A stretch of 64,000 nt of DNA from Austropuccinia psidii (taxonomy: Eukaryota > Basidiomycota > Pucciniomycetes > Pucciniales > Sphaerophragmiaceae): positions 45,786,698 through 45,850,697 of the forward strand of contig JALGQZ010000011.1 in the NCBI GenBank assembly GCA_023105745.1. Reading direction: 5' to 3'. This document shows, in pieces, positions 35,991-49,961 of this stretch. Each line of letters starts with the position of its first letter. The first letter of the stretch is position 1. A program made the translations under genes and the position numbers. The notes beneath the pieces were generated by a model. That model did not search any database. It was not told the origin of the DNA and saw only the letters and a list, made by a program, of their open reading frames with translations.

Positions 35991-38900
35991 AAAAATTATA
36001 GTTTCTATTATGTAAAGATAAGTCTGAATAGGAATACCATAGAATTTTCAGAAAAAATGTGGGTTCAGTATTTGGTACATATGTAAAAAGCCTCATATTT
36101 AAACGTAATAAGTCCATGTGGATAAAAAATGGGTGAGGTAAAAATTGATTTGACATTCTATGGACATTTTTTATCTTAATGGAAACACCTTGCCAAGACT
36201 TTGAAGTAAAAATGAGTTATTTTTCTCACAATTATTGATGAGCTTATAGAGAATATTCCTGTAAAATAATTTGACACCTGTTGTATGTGAGGAATTTAAA
36301 TTGATAACTCCCTATATACTCCAAGCTATTGGATAATGGAAAAATCAACCAAAATATTGAATTATGAAATCTTCACATAACCTATTTGTTTCCAACTCAA
36401 CTCCAAGGGTCCAACATAGCCAGTGGAGGTGGGTTGGAAAAATGTTCAAAGAAGTTGAATTTAATTTTCATCCATTTATCAAAAAAACCTCAAACCATAA
36501 AAAATGTGTCCATGAGGTCTTTTGAGCAAATTTCCACTTCTTAATGGATCCTTTTCTATGAAAATGAAGAGAATTGTAGACAGATTAGGGATGTTTTTAG
36601 CATTTTCAAATTGAATCAAAAATGAAACTCTGATACACATTCAATCAGAAATTCAATCAATTTATACTAAGTATCTTTATTAATATAAAGAGCTTTGTAT
36701 AATATCATGAATTTCTTAATAGAGGCATCTATGGCTATATTCCTTTCCCAAAATTTTAAAAATAAGAAGCTTCAAGAATTCTTACTATAAATTTAACCCA
36801 AAGATTTGAAATTGTGGAGTATAAGGTTGATATCTTGATAATATTTTTTTGAATGATTAACAGAAATTGAGTTTGACAATTGACATACATGAATTTTTCA
36901 GTTTTTCACCAAATTAAAAAGTGTGAAAAATGGCCATAAATCTTTACCATGAAATATTTTTTGTTTTGGGGGCTCTTTAGAACCAAGAGTTCTACAAAAA
37001 ATATTTTCTTGTGACTTAAAATCAGCCCTTTGATTTTATGCAAACATATTCGAGTGTGAAGTAGTCTCATAAAGTGAATATATACCTTTTGAGCTTCAAC
37101 TGTTCAGATTTGGAAACATTGATAGCATAGCTTTTAAATTAATGAAGATAATAATATTCAATTATGAAGCCTTTATTTCTTCTATAAATAATGCCTGAAC
37201 TAATAGCTTATGAAAAGGCATTGAACCAAAGGAAAGTACCAAATTCCATTGTCAAAATACAGTGTAGGCATATGAATAAATTCAGTTTACAAATTTTGAA
37301 CAAAATTCCTATCTTTTAGTAATATCTTCGAAAATACATAAGAGCTACCTAGCTCAAATGTTCTCTTCAAAGTCCCTTCTCAGGGACTTAGAATTCTGAG
37401 TAGCATCTTCCCAAGAGCTCAATCATTATAATTAACTATATGAATCTAGAAACAGGAACTTTTGACTAGTCTTAATTCACCAACCTCCGACAGAAAAGTT
37501 TATTCAAAGCTTTCAGCTTTGAAAAAAAGCTTGAATGGTATTATTGCCTCAAAAAAATTTGAGAAATTAATTCTTAGAAGCATAGAATTTTACATCTTTC
37601 AGGATTAAGAAAGACATATTATGCCACAAATATTCAAAACATTTTGCATGGGATGAGCCTTTTGAAATGGATAAATTTTACCACTAGTTTGTGTTTCTTC
37701 TATAGATATTAATCTCATTGAAGAATTTCCCTTTGAATAAAAATAATAAATGACTTTTGAATAAAATATTTCTTTATTATAGGGATAAGATTAAAATGAA
37801 TTCTATTATCTGGCGCAGAAATAACATATTGGTGTCTAAATACTATCATGAGTATTTTAACATAGTCCTAAATGTTTTTACAATTGATTAAATTTATATA
37901 ATGGTGAAATTATTTTTTTTGCAATTGGATACCAATCTCCATATATAATTGCATCTATTTTTACCAAGAAATGTTTTGGAGGATTGAATATTCTTCATAA
38001 ATAAGAAATAATACTTATCCATTGCAAATTATTACAATTAAAGGAAATTTATAGCTACTGAGATAATGGGAAAAAAATAAGTTTTGGAATAAATTTTAAT
38101 ATATTGTTGGCATTAATAATTCACTTTGAAAAAATCACTATTAGATGAATTTATATCTATATCATTAAATTGAAATCCATTGAGAGAATTACTTCTATAA
38201 GCTTATATTGAATACTATTCAAAACTTTGAGAATTAATTCCTTATTTCTTATATAATTTGAGTATTCTTACAGCCATTCATTCTCAATAGGATTATTTTT
38301 ATATAAATAAGTGATATAAATAAAACTAAAATCTATTTTAGGTTTTTTACTTTTATGAAGTAATACTAATTTATTTCTTTCTTTTTGTTGGTAAAAATTA
38401 TCATAATATTTCTTCTTACTCTCTGGAAGATGAAATAAATGTAAGATAATTAGTTCATCTTGGTTTTTCCACAAAATTAGGATTTAAAGAATGGTTTTTT
38501 TAGCAATAATATTATGACAATGTAAGTAATATCGTATAATATACTCTTATAAATCAAGTGTTTTGAGGCTTTTGGGAATTTCATCTGTTATATGATATGG
38601 TGAGATTTTTTATCAGAAATAAGAGGTCCCGGTTTATATTTATAATGGTCAAGAGATATTACAATGAATAAATATTCAATTTGCAAAAAACTAGAATAGT
38701 ATTTTAGCTTAGATCTCAAACAAATAAAATGAAATTTTGGGTATAGGGGAATACGGACTTATAACCAGTGAGAATTTGTTCCAAAGAAAATTTATTTTTA
38801 ATTTGATACTCACAAGGAATATCAAATATAGTGTTCCCATGGTTAAAAAAAGAAGTGATATATCTCAATTTGTATTCAATTTACTTCTAAAAGGATAAAT

Positions 38901-39239
38901 GAAGCCTTCAATAAGAATTAATAATGAAGAATACACATTCTTATGTTTTTCATGAGTGGGAAAAACTGATTATTTGTAAGTATTTGAAGAAAACATTTTG
39001 TTATATAAATTTTTTATATTTAAAAACTCAAAATCTGATCAGATAACTTGAAGAAAAACAACCATCAGAGGGAAGATGTGATAGAAAATCGGAAAAAAGT
39101 ATACATAAATTTTGAGAAATACACAATGAAATGTTTCATGGTTATTTTACTAATATTGATTTGAAATATTTTGACTTGGGTATCAAAGAATTTTTTTGAA
39201 TAAATAGTTGTTCAGGATTACCAGAAGCTAAATAGCTAA
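35991..39239. other. AT-rich intergenic DNA
   Basis: No recognisable gene, TIR or LTR. Open frames are short and biased to Lys/Asn/Ile/Phe. The left end of Harbinger copy D may lie somewhere in this stretch but was not found. Confidence 0.5.
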
Positions 39240-39339
39240 ATTGATTTTATATTAAGTATTTCTCTATCTTGAAAATACAGCTTGGAAGAGGACCAAACAG
39301 AAATCTAACGTTAGAGCCCATTATGAAGCAAACTGAGAG

Positions 39340-39386
39340 CCTGGTTGGACCTAATACCCCTTCCAGAAGGGGTAGTATCTTTTTTA
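39340..39386 (-). repeat. Hairpin-bearing repeat, copy 2 (inverted)
   Basis: GGTTGGACCTAATACCCC then TTCCAGAAGGGGTAGTATC; its complement parallels the hairpin and GGTCCAACC block at 59145-59190. Confidence 0.45.
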
Positions 39387-39949
39387 TGGTGATTTTATAT
39401 CAATATATTCGAAAAATTCCAAAAAACGTAAGCACAGTCTCTTTAGAATGATACATTTCGGATTCTCTTTATTATTTATTAGACCATTAAGAAATTGAAA
39501 TTTCTCAATTGGAAGGAGGAAAGAGACACAGCTTAAATGCATCTTCAAAAGGAGAAGATTTATCATTAGATAAAATCTAAATATAAGCAGGAAAAGAAAG
39601 TGGAAGACCTAGTTTTTTCAGAGAAACAGGCACAATGGAAAATGGAATTTGAAGAGAAAAAAATGATGAAAAATGAATTTTGAAAAGCAGAAATAGAAAA
39701 AATAATTGAATTTGAAAATAAAACAGCATGATATGGATATTACTGTTGCTTAATTGAACTCATCTTGACCTTTCAAAGAGATTGAAAAAATACTTAATTC
39801 AATAAATGAATCTTAATTTTGTGTTTTTTTATTTAAGCTTTCTGATGTTTTCTGAATTTTCTTTGATAATTGAGGTTTAAATCTGCAATTAAAGGAATCA
39901 ATTCATTTCAAAGTACTTTTTTCAATAAAATAATTTAACAAGAAATATT

Positions 39950-40430
39950 TCATCACATTGGTTTTTAAATTCAATTTTTTTATTTCAAATCATAATTTAA
40001 GAAAATCATTCTTGATCACTTCACACAAAAAAGAAACAATTTTAAATCCTTTTTTTCAATTCAAATCAAAATTTAATAAATTTTAATTCTCTTAAATTCT
40101 AAAAAAGGAAACAATAAAATTCATATTCCGGGTCAAATTCAACTTTTGATTCTTTTTTCATTCGAATCAAAACTTAAATAAATTCAATCCTCCTCACTTT
40201 TAAAGAAATATTTTTGAATTCATTTTTTTTCTTTAATTTATTTTTGAATTCAAATTAAAGCAAAACCAAAAACAATTCCCTTCACTTTTGAAGAAAATGA
40301 AATCTATTATAAGAGTCAATTATATTTTTATATTTCTCTTTTCAATACAAATCCAAATGTTATAAAATTTCAATCTTCTTCATTTTGAAAGATGAAAACT
40401 TATCAAAAGCTCAATTCATATTGGAAACTA
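39950..40430. repeat. Degenerate tandem repeat inside Harbinger copy D
   Basis: About five units of roughly 90-100 bp. Each has a T-run, then TTCAATTCAAATCAAAATTTAA, then AATYYTCTTCACTTTTRAAGAAA-like sequence, at about 39960, 40055, 40150, 40235 and 40335. A second, weaker series (CTATTGCTAGCCAAATTGATTT type) lies at 40865-41100. Confidence 0.5.
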
Positions 40431-41469
40431 TTTTTAATTTTATTTAATTTTCTTTATAATCCACATTCAGGTGAGTTTAGTGTTAGCTTTTTTCCATAAG
40501 TAACTTATTTTTCATATTTTTTATATTTTATTATTTTATTCAATCAAAAATATTAATATATTATTAGGTGATAATTTCTTTATTTTTTCAATTTAATTAT
40601 TTAGTCAACTTCACTATCACCACCTTTCACCTAAAGAATTAAATTAACCTCCTCAAGCTACATCTCCCCACCACCACCATCATCATTCCTCAAAAAGGCC
40701 CCTCTAGCCTCCCCAAGCATAGCTAAGCCAATTCCAAATTGATATAGAGGCTTTTTTATTACTTTAATCACTTTTTGAATCAATTTTAAATTTCTTTGGC
40801 GATTTTCGGTTTCCAAGGCCTTTCTGAATCCATTTAAAATAAATTCAGATTTATTCAATTTTTAATCGCTATGGTCAGCCAATTTGATTTAATGTTTTTC
40901 TATTTCTTAACCCTCAAGGCCTTGTCAAAAAAGTTGAAATTTGATTTGGTTATTTTTTTAATTTCTATTGCTAGCCAAATTGATTTGAAATTTATTCAGT
41001 TTTTTTAATCCCTATTACTTTCGGAATCAAATAAATTTGGCATTTTTTTTGATTACATAAATCTTTCCAAATTAATTTGGAGCTTATTAGAAAATTTCTT
41101 GCAATCAATTTCCAATTGATTTCAAGGGTTTTTTCATGTCATCATCATTGGAGGAAAATCAAGCCTCCCAGTCATTTCCTTTTTTTTGTTTTCATTTATG
41201 CCTTCCCTATTCTCTCATCCATGGATCAATTTCAATTTAAAGTAATCATTTTTCTTTTTGAAAAACATTGACCATTTTTCTTGTAAAAAAAAATTCATTA
41301 CCATTCTTCATTTTTCTTTTTATTCTGGATATATCACACTACTAACTATTTTTTTTGATTTTTTTTATGGGATTGATGTTTGGCTTTTACTTTTCTTATA
41401 GATCATGTTTCATTAATTACCTTAATCCTTTTAATTCAGAAAAAAAAGAAAAAAACCCTCTTCTAATAA

Positions 41470-42520
41470 TCATGATAATTCACTGGTAAAATCAACACCT
41501 TTGCATAATGATCCACTTAATAATTAATATTAAAATTGTTAAAATTGATCAACAACAAGACAAGTTAGAGAAATGACACATATTTTACATGAAGATTTTG
41601 AAAAACTTTAATTTTAGTATTAATTATGTCAATAATACTTAGTAATAACAATCAGAAAAAAAACATTAAATATGGTTAACTCTTCAATCTATGAATCCTC
41701 ATCGCAATCCATACATATGACTTGATTCAACCATACTCCCAAATATTCCAATGATGATTAACCAAAATCACCCATTCAATAATATTAATTGTGTATCACA
41801 ATAACTCCAAGAATTAACTACCTTATTATGTAAGCTATACTATAATAGACAGCAAATAAAGAGTAAAATCTCACTCTCTGAAGTCATCAAAGACATTATC
41901 TTTAGACAAAGCTCTGAATTTGGGAAATCTAGTGTTTTTCATTCAAAAACAAGGAATTTGAAAATTAATGATATTGAAGAAGATGATAATAGCTGAAATA
42001 AACTACATAAATATTAATCTTTCATCCTTCAAAGAATTAACTACTTATGTAATAAAGGAGCAATTCGAAATAAAAAAAAATAATTAATGAAGAAAATTAA
42101 CCAAATTTTAGTCAAACTGGATGGTTCAACAATAACTAATCCCATTTCAAAACTTGTTCAAATATAATTATGAAAATTGATTTCTTTAATAATAAGCCAA
42201 ATAAACATAAAAATTATTTTAATTAATTGACTTACGGTATTTTTCATTTATAAAGAGAGATTATTCAATTCCAATCCCTTCTCCATTCAAGCCATCAAGA
42301 CATGTGTTACATTTTCCAGAACTGAAATTTGATTTGAAATTTTCAACACAACCTGGCATCATTGAATTACTTTGGAATGAATCATGAATTATTCATCATT
42401 ATTCAAAACAATCACCTGAATTCAATAAAAATCAATCAACTACTCATTTTGGATGTTCTTCCCAAATTAACCATAAGTTATTCAAAGTGGGTGCATTATT
42501 CATCTTCTTAAGTGGAAAAA
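41470..42520 (+). pseudogene. Tet/JBP-like dioxygenase relic of Harbinger copy D
   Basis: Colinear blocks correspond to copy A: GTGTTTTTCATTCAAAAACAAG near 41930 (copy A VYSRKPG region, without the 59-nt insert), AATAAGCCAAATAAACATAA near 42190 (NKPNKD region), ACATGTGTTACATTTTCCAG near 42300 (HGLHFPG region), CAACCTGGCATCATTGAATT (KPGIMEI region) and CATTTTGGATGTTCTTCCCAA (HFGCS region) near 42440. Stops and frameshifts throughout. Confidence 0.55.
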
Positions 42521-43289
42521 AAAGGTATTTGATCAAAAAGGTAGTAACTAACAATATTAATAAAAACTCAAAAAGAAAAAAAAATGTAACTAGTTGATTT
42601 TTTGGGAACATTTTTAATGTTTTTTATTCAAACATGACCTTACAAAAGTTTATGAAAATTATGTCTTGTTTATTTTTACCAAAAATTCCATTATTTTCTA
42701 TTTCAACATTAATGCTCCAAAAGATTTTTCTTGAAATTATAAAAATTTATGAAAATTTTGACTTATTTCTCTTTTCTCAAAAAAGAATAATTTTCCATTA
42801 AAAAATTAGTTATCACAAAAAAAAAATTCTTTCATTTTGACTCCCGAAAAATTCATTTTTTATTATTTTTAAATTTTCACAGAACAACATGAAATTATGT
42901 AAAAAATGAGAAAAAAACCCATTTGTATTTTCCAAAAATCTTCATTTACACAGAGGGTAAATTTTGAAATTTTGAAATTCGTATGTGAATAGATTATTTC
43001 ATCTTTTTTGAAACCATTTTTCCAGTAAACCTGATTATTTCAACTTTCACAATGTTTCTTTTTGAATTTGAAGGTTTTGTCTTGATATTTTCAGTTCAAA
43101 TTCTTTTTTGTAGAAATTTATAGATCTTGCATTTCTACAGATAATTACAAAATATCAAGAAAAAAAATTCTTAATATTAAATTAATTTACTGTGAATGAT
43201 ACTATTCCAAGGTAATAAATAGGCTTTATTATTTCCCATATATTCAAATTTTAATTGATCCCAGGAATTTATTGATGATTCTGTAGTTA

Positions 43290-44050
43290 TGAGAGTTCTT
43301 CTTCATCAAAAAAGTAAAACTACTTATATCCTAGCTGAGAAAATTAATTACGTAAAGCTACACAGCTCACAGTACATTTAACAAATTCCTTCAACTCTTG
43401 TTTTTTGCACATATTATCTCTCATTTCTCTAAGTGATGGCACATTTCCTTTCAAGATACAAATTCCATTCTCTATATGGACTAATTATATTTAAAGAAAA
43501 AGGTTTAACTTTATGTTATCTTCATTTTGAGATTAAATATCTTTATATGCTCGGACTGCATACAGTGAGCTTTTATAAGGTGGATCGGAATGAAAATATT
43601 GATATTTGGAGTAGTAATCACCAGGGATTTCACAATTTTCATAAGTTTAATCTTTAACTGGTCTTTGTGATAAAGATATTGAGCTACCATCTATGAATCT
43701 AATAAATCCAGGAAATCCCTCCTCTTGAATGACCTCAGAGCTTTCAGTCTTATTTTTTAAAGTCGGACATGAGATTGATTCCCTTTTGATCTTTAGTAAA
43801 AATGAAAGGATTTTGTTTAGATAAAGCCCAATAGCACCTTTGCTAACTAAAAAGATATTTTCTATTTTCCACAATTATGCACCATTTCTATTTGATCATA
43901 TTCTTTATAAATCAACAGCTAATTGAATTGATGAATCCTTTTTCTTTAAGCTTCAAGGATTTTGGAAAAATTGAATTATCTTAAAAAAACTCATTGTTTT
44001 ATCAAATGAAACATGAGTGGTTCAGCATAATTTTCTAAAATTTTCAAGTC
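43290..44050 (-). pseudogene. Harbinger transposase relic of copy D
   Basis: The best open piece (43874-43647) reads EEGFPGFIRFIDGSSISLSQ, matching the first catalytic Asp region of copy A. The C-terminal part is recognisable at 43370-43540. The stretch carrying the second catalytic Asp is deleted near 43600-43645. Confidence 0.65.
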
Positions 44051-44339
44051 ATTTTATGTGTATATTTAAGTTGCAGGGTTGAAGCTATGTCACCTCAGAT
44101 AGAAGCTTTAAAAAATTTGATTTAACATAAGTATATCTTCCTCAATTTCTGATTCATAGGCTATATTAAAATCTTTTATTTAATTTAATGGCTCTAAGGC
44201 CTGTATTTAAGATTTTCAGAGGGTTTTTTGGAATGATTAATAGTGGGTTAAGTTGAGCATCTATTTTTGAACAAGCTGTATTATCAGAATATCTATGGGT
44301 TAAGTGATTAAATTTCTTTCAAAGAGGCATTTATAGATG

Positions 44340-44500
44340 TTGTGTTTGAACATAAAAAGGGATTAGGTATTGAAAAACATGTATTTTTGTACCTAAAATA
44401 CCATGGCTAATTGGTTGTGGGATTTTGAAAATCCCAAAAATTGAATGTGAGGTTTGGGAAGATAAAAATTGGGATTTGTAATGTAGGATTTGGAAGGTTT
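44340..44500. repeat. Right subterminal repeat of Harbinger copy D
   Basis: ATGTATTTTTGTACCTAAAATACC, and GGGATTTTG, GGGATTTG direct repeats, parallel 3060-3200 of copy A. The terminal GACACCCCC itself is not preserved. Confidence 0.5.
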
Positions 44501-47500
44501 TATATTTACTAATAAAGTAATTTTATGTTCCAAAAACATGAATAAGACTAATATCAGTATATTAGTAACATGGGTGTTTTTACACTCCCATTATTTTCAT
44601 GTTAAAGTGAAAAGAGAAAGAAATTATTTTATGTGGTATTGATGATTATTTGTTGAAGTATTTTCCACTTTCATACCTCATAAATCTTGTTTTTGGTCAA
44701 ACATCTTATGGATCAACCAGAAGTCAAATTTTGAGTAGAATCAAAATCTGTAATGAAATTAATGGACTTAATTACTAAAAAAAAGCTATTCAGTTTCCTC
44801 TTTGTTGAAGATTTTAGCTTTTGAGTATGCATATTGACTATTAGTGTTAAATATTAAGAATTTCATTTCAAAATATTTGTGTTCTATTTGGTTATTTGAA
44901 GTTTACCTCAAGGCTCATAGAAAATAAGAGAGATTTTTGATAAATTTTTCCATCTTGATTCTAATTAGAATGTGAGGAACCCCAGAATTGGATGATGAAT
45001 AAATCTGATGATGATCAACAATTATCAGTATAAATTCCAAACAATCTCGGTAATGTTCTTCAAATTAGTTTTTTATGAAAATGGGTTCTTTAAGAGATAC
45101 AAAACCCATATAGAGGATATCTGAGCAGACCTAGTTTGTTCTTTCTTAATGATAAATAATAATTAAGTATATATATTTTTTAAGGAGCTTCAGAAATATT
45201 TATGCAATATAATTCATCAACAATAAATTACTTTTTCAAATGATATCCATTTTTGTGATAGTTACTATTGCAATTATAACACAAGATTTCTATAACATGA
45301 AACTTTCTTTGATAAGTGGGCTCCTAAAATCTCTACTCAAAATAGAAAAGTCATGAGACTTATCATTTGATAATTCTATTCTAATTAAGCATAAGCAATA
45401 AGCTCAATATAATAATCAGAATTCATATTTCAAGAACTTGTGTGGGTATTCCAATTGAAATATATATTTTATAATGTATACATGAGTTCATGTTCTAAAA
45501 TTGACCGATTCATCCAAAATTTTGGCTACTCCTTCCAACTCATTTTTATTAACTTGAAGCTTAACAGATAATCATCTGAGTATCTGAAAGAAGATATTTC
45601 CTATTATAAAATCAATAAAAATCAAAGAGAAAAAATATTAGTTTCAAATTAACATATTTAATCAAAATAAACTTCAAAAAAAAGATCAAAATCAACCAAA
45701 GAAAATTTAAAAATATCTACGTCATAATATGATATAGCTTTTATATATAATTAATTTATTTTCTTTTATATTTGAAAGAGCTCACAAAAACTTTAGGAAA
45801 TTCGGAAAATATTCTAGAAAAAAAAATTAACATAAAAACTATATGATTTCAATAATCCCAATGTTTCTTAGACTAATATTTTCTTTTGAAAATAATAGTT
45901 TTTTTCAAAAATTAATATGATATTAAATGGGAAAATAAGTGAAGTTTAGATTTTGATGAACTGTTTTTCCTTTGATTTTAATTTGAAGATTTCATGGCTG
46001 AAAATTTAATACAAAAATTAAAAGGATGAGTAATTTTAAACTTAATACACATTAATTCATATATAAATAAAAATTGAAGTGAGAATCATTTCATTAGGGA
46101 ATAAGATTATAAATGATATGAGAAATTCTTGGACCAAAATCTAACCAAAAGGTATATTTTCCTCCTATAACTTGAGGGAATGATCTCATTAGGATAATGA
46201 GAAAATTTAGAATAAAGTTTCTCTATTAATTCATTTTTTGGGATCCAGGTTATATTTAAATTATTAAATTGAATATCTGAAGTCTTTAAACTAAATTATA
46301 TTTAAAAACAAACTCTTCTGAAAACTTCAATAAATATTCTTCAAAGGAAATTTCGGAGATATCTTACAGACTCAATAAAGGTTCTACTTTATTCAAACAT
46401 CCAGCTTTTTTTTTCGTTGAATCATCTTCTAAAATTCAATTTTTTTTTTTCAAAAAAATACAAGATAGTTGTAATAGTTTTTTAAGTAAATAATTTGAAA
46501 CAAATCTCAATTTCAAAGCTAAGTCTTTTTTTTTCCAAATTAATATTCAATTGAGCTTTTTCAAAATATATATATCTAAAAAATATCCTTTTTTTTTGTA
46601 TTTTACTTTACTTGTAATTAATCTTTATTAAAGTTATTAACAAACTGAAAAATAAGAGGAAGATAATTGATTTAATGAATTTTGAGACAAATTAAATATA
46701 AAAAAAACTTTAAATGAAGAAATATTTTTTTAAAAAAAGAAATTGAATACTTCTAGATTTTAATGAACTAATTAAAGAGCCTATTTGATATACAAATTTA
46801 TCAAAATATTTATAGAAATATTTTTTGTGAAAATTTTAGTGAAACTTCAAAATATATTAACTATTGAAAATTTTTAATTAAGGCAAATTCTCCCTTGATG
46901 ATAATAAGAAATTGGTAAAGTATATTATTATTATTCTCATGATCCACTCATTTCTGGATTGATCAAATGCTTAATAATATGCCTTAACATATTATTTTTC
47001 AATTGAAAGAATTTAAATAAAGTTTCTATATTCAAATAAAGTTAATAGTATTTAAAATTAAAATCCGTATTTCTTTTATTTATATATAAAGTAAATTGCT
47101 ATTATCTAGAGTAATAGTCAATCAGATCCTTTCTTCTTGATAGTGCAAATTAAGAAATTAATAATCTTATTTCCCTTCAAAAACAATTTTATCCATTTTT
47201 CTGCCTATTAATATATCAATCAACAAGAAACATGTTGGTCTAGTTCACTTTCTTTATATAAATGTACTAATATTTGTTTTTAAAAAAGGGAATTTGTAAA
47301 TTCATGTAAAAAAGCCCATTTCCAAAATTTTAATCAAGAATAGGCCAAATGACCAGATATAAATCTGTTTAAATATTATTTCCTCTTACAAAAAGGGAAA
47401 AGAAAAAATCAAATTACTTGACTTTTTGAATTTTTTTACTCCAAATTTATTGTCTTAATTTTTTGTATTTTGATATTAAAACAAGTGAATAAATATTAAT

Positions 47501-48810
47501 ACAGTTAATTAAATATGAACACAAGTCAAAATTTTCTGCAAAACACACAACCAGTTTTTTTAAAAAAATAAGGGAGCTTTACCACCAATGAAAATCCTTC
47601 AATTTCAAATATAACTCATTATATGGTTTATTCTCCTTAATTTCCAAATATTGCTGTCTCGATGGTCTACTTTATATAATTACACATCCTTTTCATTAAG
47701 CTTTTGACCCCCAAAACTTGATTTTCATTACACAAATGAGTTCGGGTACAAATTTGCGCGCAAAGCTCCAATGTGGTTTTTTAAAAGGCCAAAGACAATT
47801 AATTATAAGCAAGAAAATGAAAGCAGAAGACTCATTTTTGAGACATTTAAATTACCAATATGTTTCCAAAAGCTGTTTCAAGAACAGGTTTTTGGGCCTG
47901 ATACAAAACAAACACCCCTTTTTCAGGAGCCAAAAAAGAATGGATAAAAAATGGTAACATTCCGATTATTCAAGGGTTTGTTTCCCACATAAATAACATT
48001 GTTTTATAAAAGAGAATCTTTGAAATCCATAAGTGGTTTAAATTGTTAGAATTTTTTTTCTTAACATAATGAAATTAGCCAGATTGGTTAATTAGGGCTG
48101 ACATGGATTTACCCATCCGCTAAATATCTACCCTAAAAAATTAGAAACGATTGATTTTTTTTCACTTTATGTCACTTTTTTTTAAATTTTGTTGAATTAT
48201 CATTTATTTGTTTATTTTTAAGATAAATTCGAAACACAGTTTCACGAAAATTATATTCGATAAATTTAAGTATAATACAACATTATGAAATTGAGTTCAG
48301 AGTACAAATATGTTCACTAATTCTTTTATTGCATTTGCAAAAAAGAAGTCTCCAAACGGAAGGCATGGAGTTTCAACATTTTGATTAGGCTCAACATTGG
48401 GAGATTTTTACGTTCAAATCACAAAATCCCCACGTGGATGCATTACTCGATGTATTTTTTTCAAACGGATGATTTTTTTGAAACAAATGTTTTATACTAA
48501 GCTTTTCCATATCTTTATAAAATCTTCCTTGCAAATTCAAAAAAAAAACGACACTTAGCATTGAGTTTGTGAGAGGATTCTGAACAGTAAAACCGAGTTT
48601 CTTTTCGGTCCATTTTGTAAGCGAAAATTATGCAATGTTTTTGAGTTTAAGGCTCCAAGAAAAATTCATAAACCAAAAACTTATGCTGTAAGTGTTGTTT
48701 TGTAAGTAATATATATATTTACACGAGTTTCGTTATGAATGAAACTAATTCTTTCCAACTGCCGGTCGAAAAAAAAAAACAAAAAAAAAGTTCAGTCTAT
48801 CTCAAATCAT
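44501..48810. other. Intergenic DNA, AT-rich, merging into the MOB2 3' flank
   Basis: No recognised genes or repeats to about 47690. From about 47700 to 48800 CpG and GC rise, which marks the start of the MOB2 host island. The 79-codon frame at 47718-47957 is in this island but has no recognisable domain. Confidence 0.5.
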
Positions 48811-48816
48811 TTTATT
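48811..48816 (-). promoter_or_regulatory. Polyadenylation signal AATAAA overlapping the MOB2 stop
   Basis: On the minus strand the stop reads TGTTAATAAAATG, so AATAAA shares bases with the TAA stop (48817-48815). Other downstream signals could also be used. Confidence 0.4.
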
Positions 48817-49961
48817 AACAAGACAAGATTCCCATAGATTTCCAGGCCTCAAGTAAGTCTCCAACTACAAATGGAACTCCATCCTTGGGTGCCCTCAATT
48901 CCTATTTAGATAAAAACATCAGCAAGATGAGTTTGATGAAATTCCATTTCGGAAAGAACAATGCCGAAAAAAAATTAAGTTGTAAAGCTTACCTTGGGAT
49001 CGATTAAATCAAATTCAACGCCATATTGTAAAAAGTGAGCAAATAATGAGTTCAAATGCCCTTCGGAAGACAACTAGAGGATTTGATTATGCAGTCAATT
49101 CCCCCAAAACAAAATCAGTCGATTGAGCAAGAGATAAATTTGGAAGGAAAGGCGTACATGAATGAAATGGTCAAAATGGGCATGATAGAGATGAGCAAAG
49201 ATTCTTAAAAACTGTGTATACAGATGTCGAGCAGAAGATGGAAAAGTGCTTGAATTGAATTCTCTTCCGGCTTTGGTTGGGAAGGTGCCTTCATCTGCCA
49301 ACAGTTTTTCAGCCCAAGTCATGACGTAATCAATCTATATCCCCGTTTCAAGCGAAAAAAATAAGGTTTCAGAATTTTTTTGCAGAAATTCGTTCAGAGA
49401 CTGACTGACATATTGTGGCGCAGGCACTTTGACTTGTTTCTTTGTTCCACCAGTCATGCTCGTCCAGGTGTAATCCATCCTACAAATTTGAATAAAAACG
49501 TATCAAGTCAACCTTGACGAATTTCTCTTTTCGAATGAGCGGTCTCCAGACATACCCGATCCCGGCAGACATGGTTGGACAGGAGTGGACATTACAGCAT
49601 TCTGTCATTATTGAAAGAAAAAGATTCAAAGAGTTAAAAAAGTCGACCAAATTGACAGCTACCCACTAAAGCAGAGAAAGTCAGCCAAACACTTTCTTTT
49701 ACAAAGAAGAGCTGAATAACAAACCTCGTTCACATCACAGTATCTGGGCAGAGAGACGATAGTCCTAAAGCTTCCTTTGACGAGTGCGGCCTTGACGAAT
49801 GGATTACAAAGATACAATGCTTTTCCGCTGGGACCGCAGGGAGTGAGAGCTCTTTGGACTGGCAGTGAGTGATGATTTAAGGAAAGATTGCTGAGACTCG
49901 TCGACAGAACGCTTGAGGATGACGCTGAAGGAGGATAGTGAGTGCTATTGCTATTCGACAT
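48815..49961 (-). CDS. MOB2: MOB2, NDR-kinase activator (six exons, intact)
   Basis: Mob1/phocein-family adaptor that binds and activates NDR/LATS-family kinases; fungal Mob2 partners Cbk1-type kinase in the RAM polarity and cell-separation network. Exons on the minus strand: 49961-49725, 49665-49556, 49479-49410, 49334-49158, 49073-48993 and 48901-48815, all with GT-AG introns of 59-91 nt and matching phases, giving 253 residues. After a Ser-rich N-terminus, LYLCNPFVKAALVKGSF and VSLPRYCDVNEW are Mob2-like rather than Mob1-like. All four zinc ligands of the Mob fold are present: two Cys in ECCNVHSCPTMSAG (the second of CC, and SC) and two His in FAHLYHAHFD. IDYVMTWAEKLL and the C-terminal GHLNSLFAHFLQYGVEFDLI are also family blocks. 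ATG 49961 gives the only in-frame start before the domain. It lies in a CpG-rich island and is free of defects. Confidence 0.9.

Larger units (their letters stand above)
39240..44500. mobile_element. Harbinger copy D, heavily decayed
   Basis: Left to right: a Lys/Glu-rich tail of the Myb-like ORF (about 39590-39730, MEFEEKKMMKNEF), a spacer with degenerate tandem repeats, dioxygenase relic (+, 41470-42520), transposase relic (-, 44050-43290) and a right subterminal repeat (44340-44500). The order is identical to copies A and B. The left boundary is uncertain. Confidence 0.55.
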
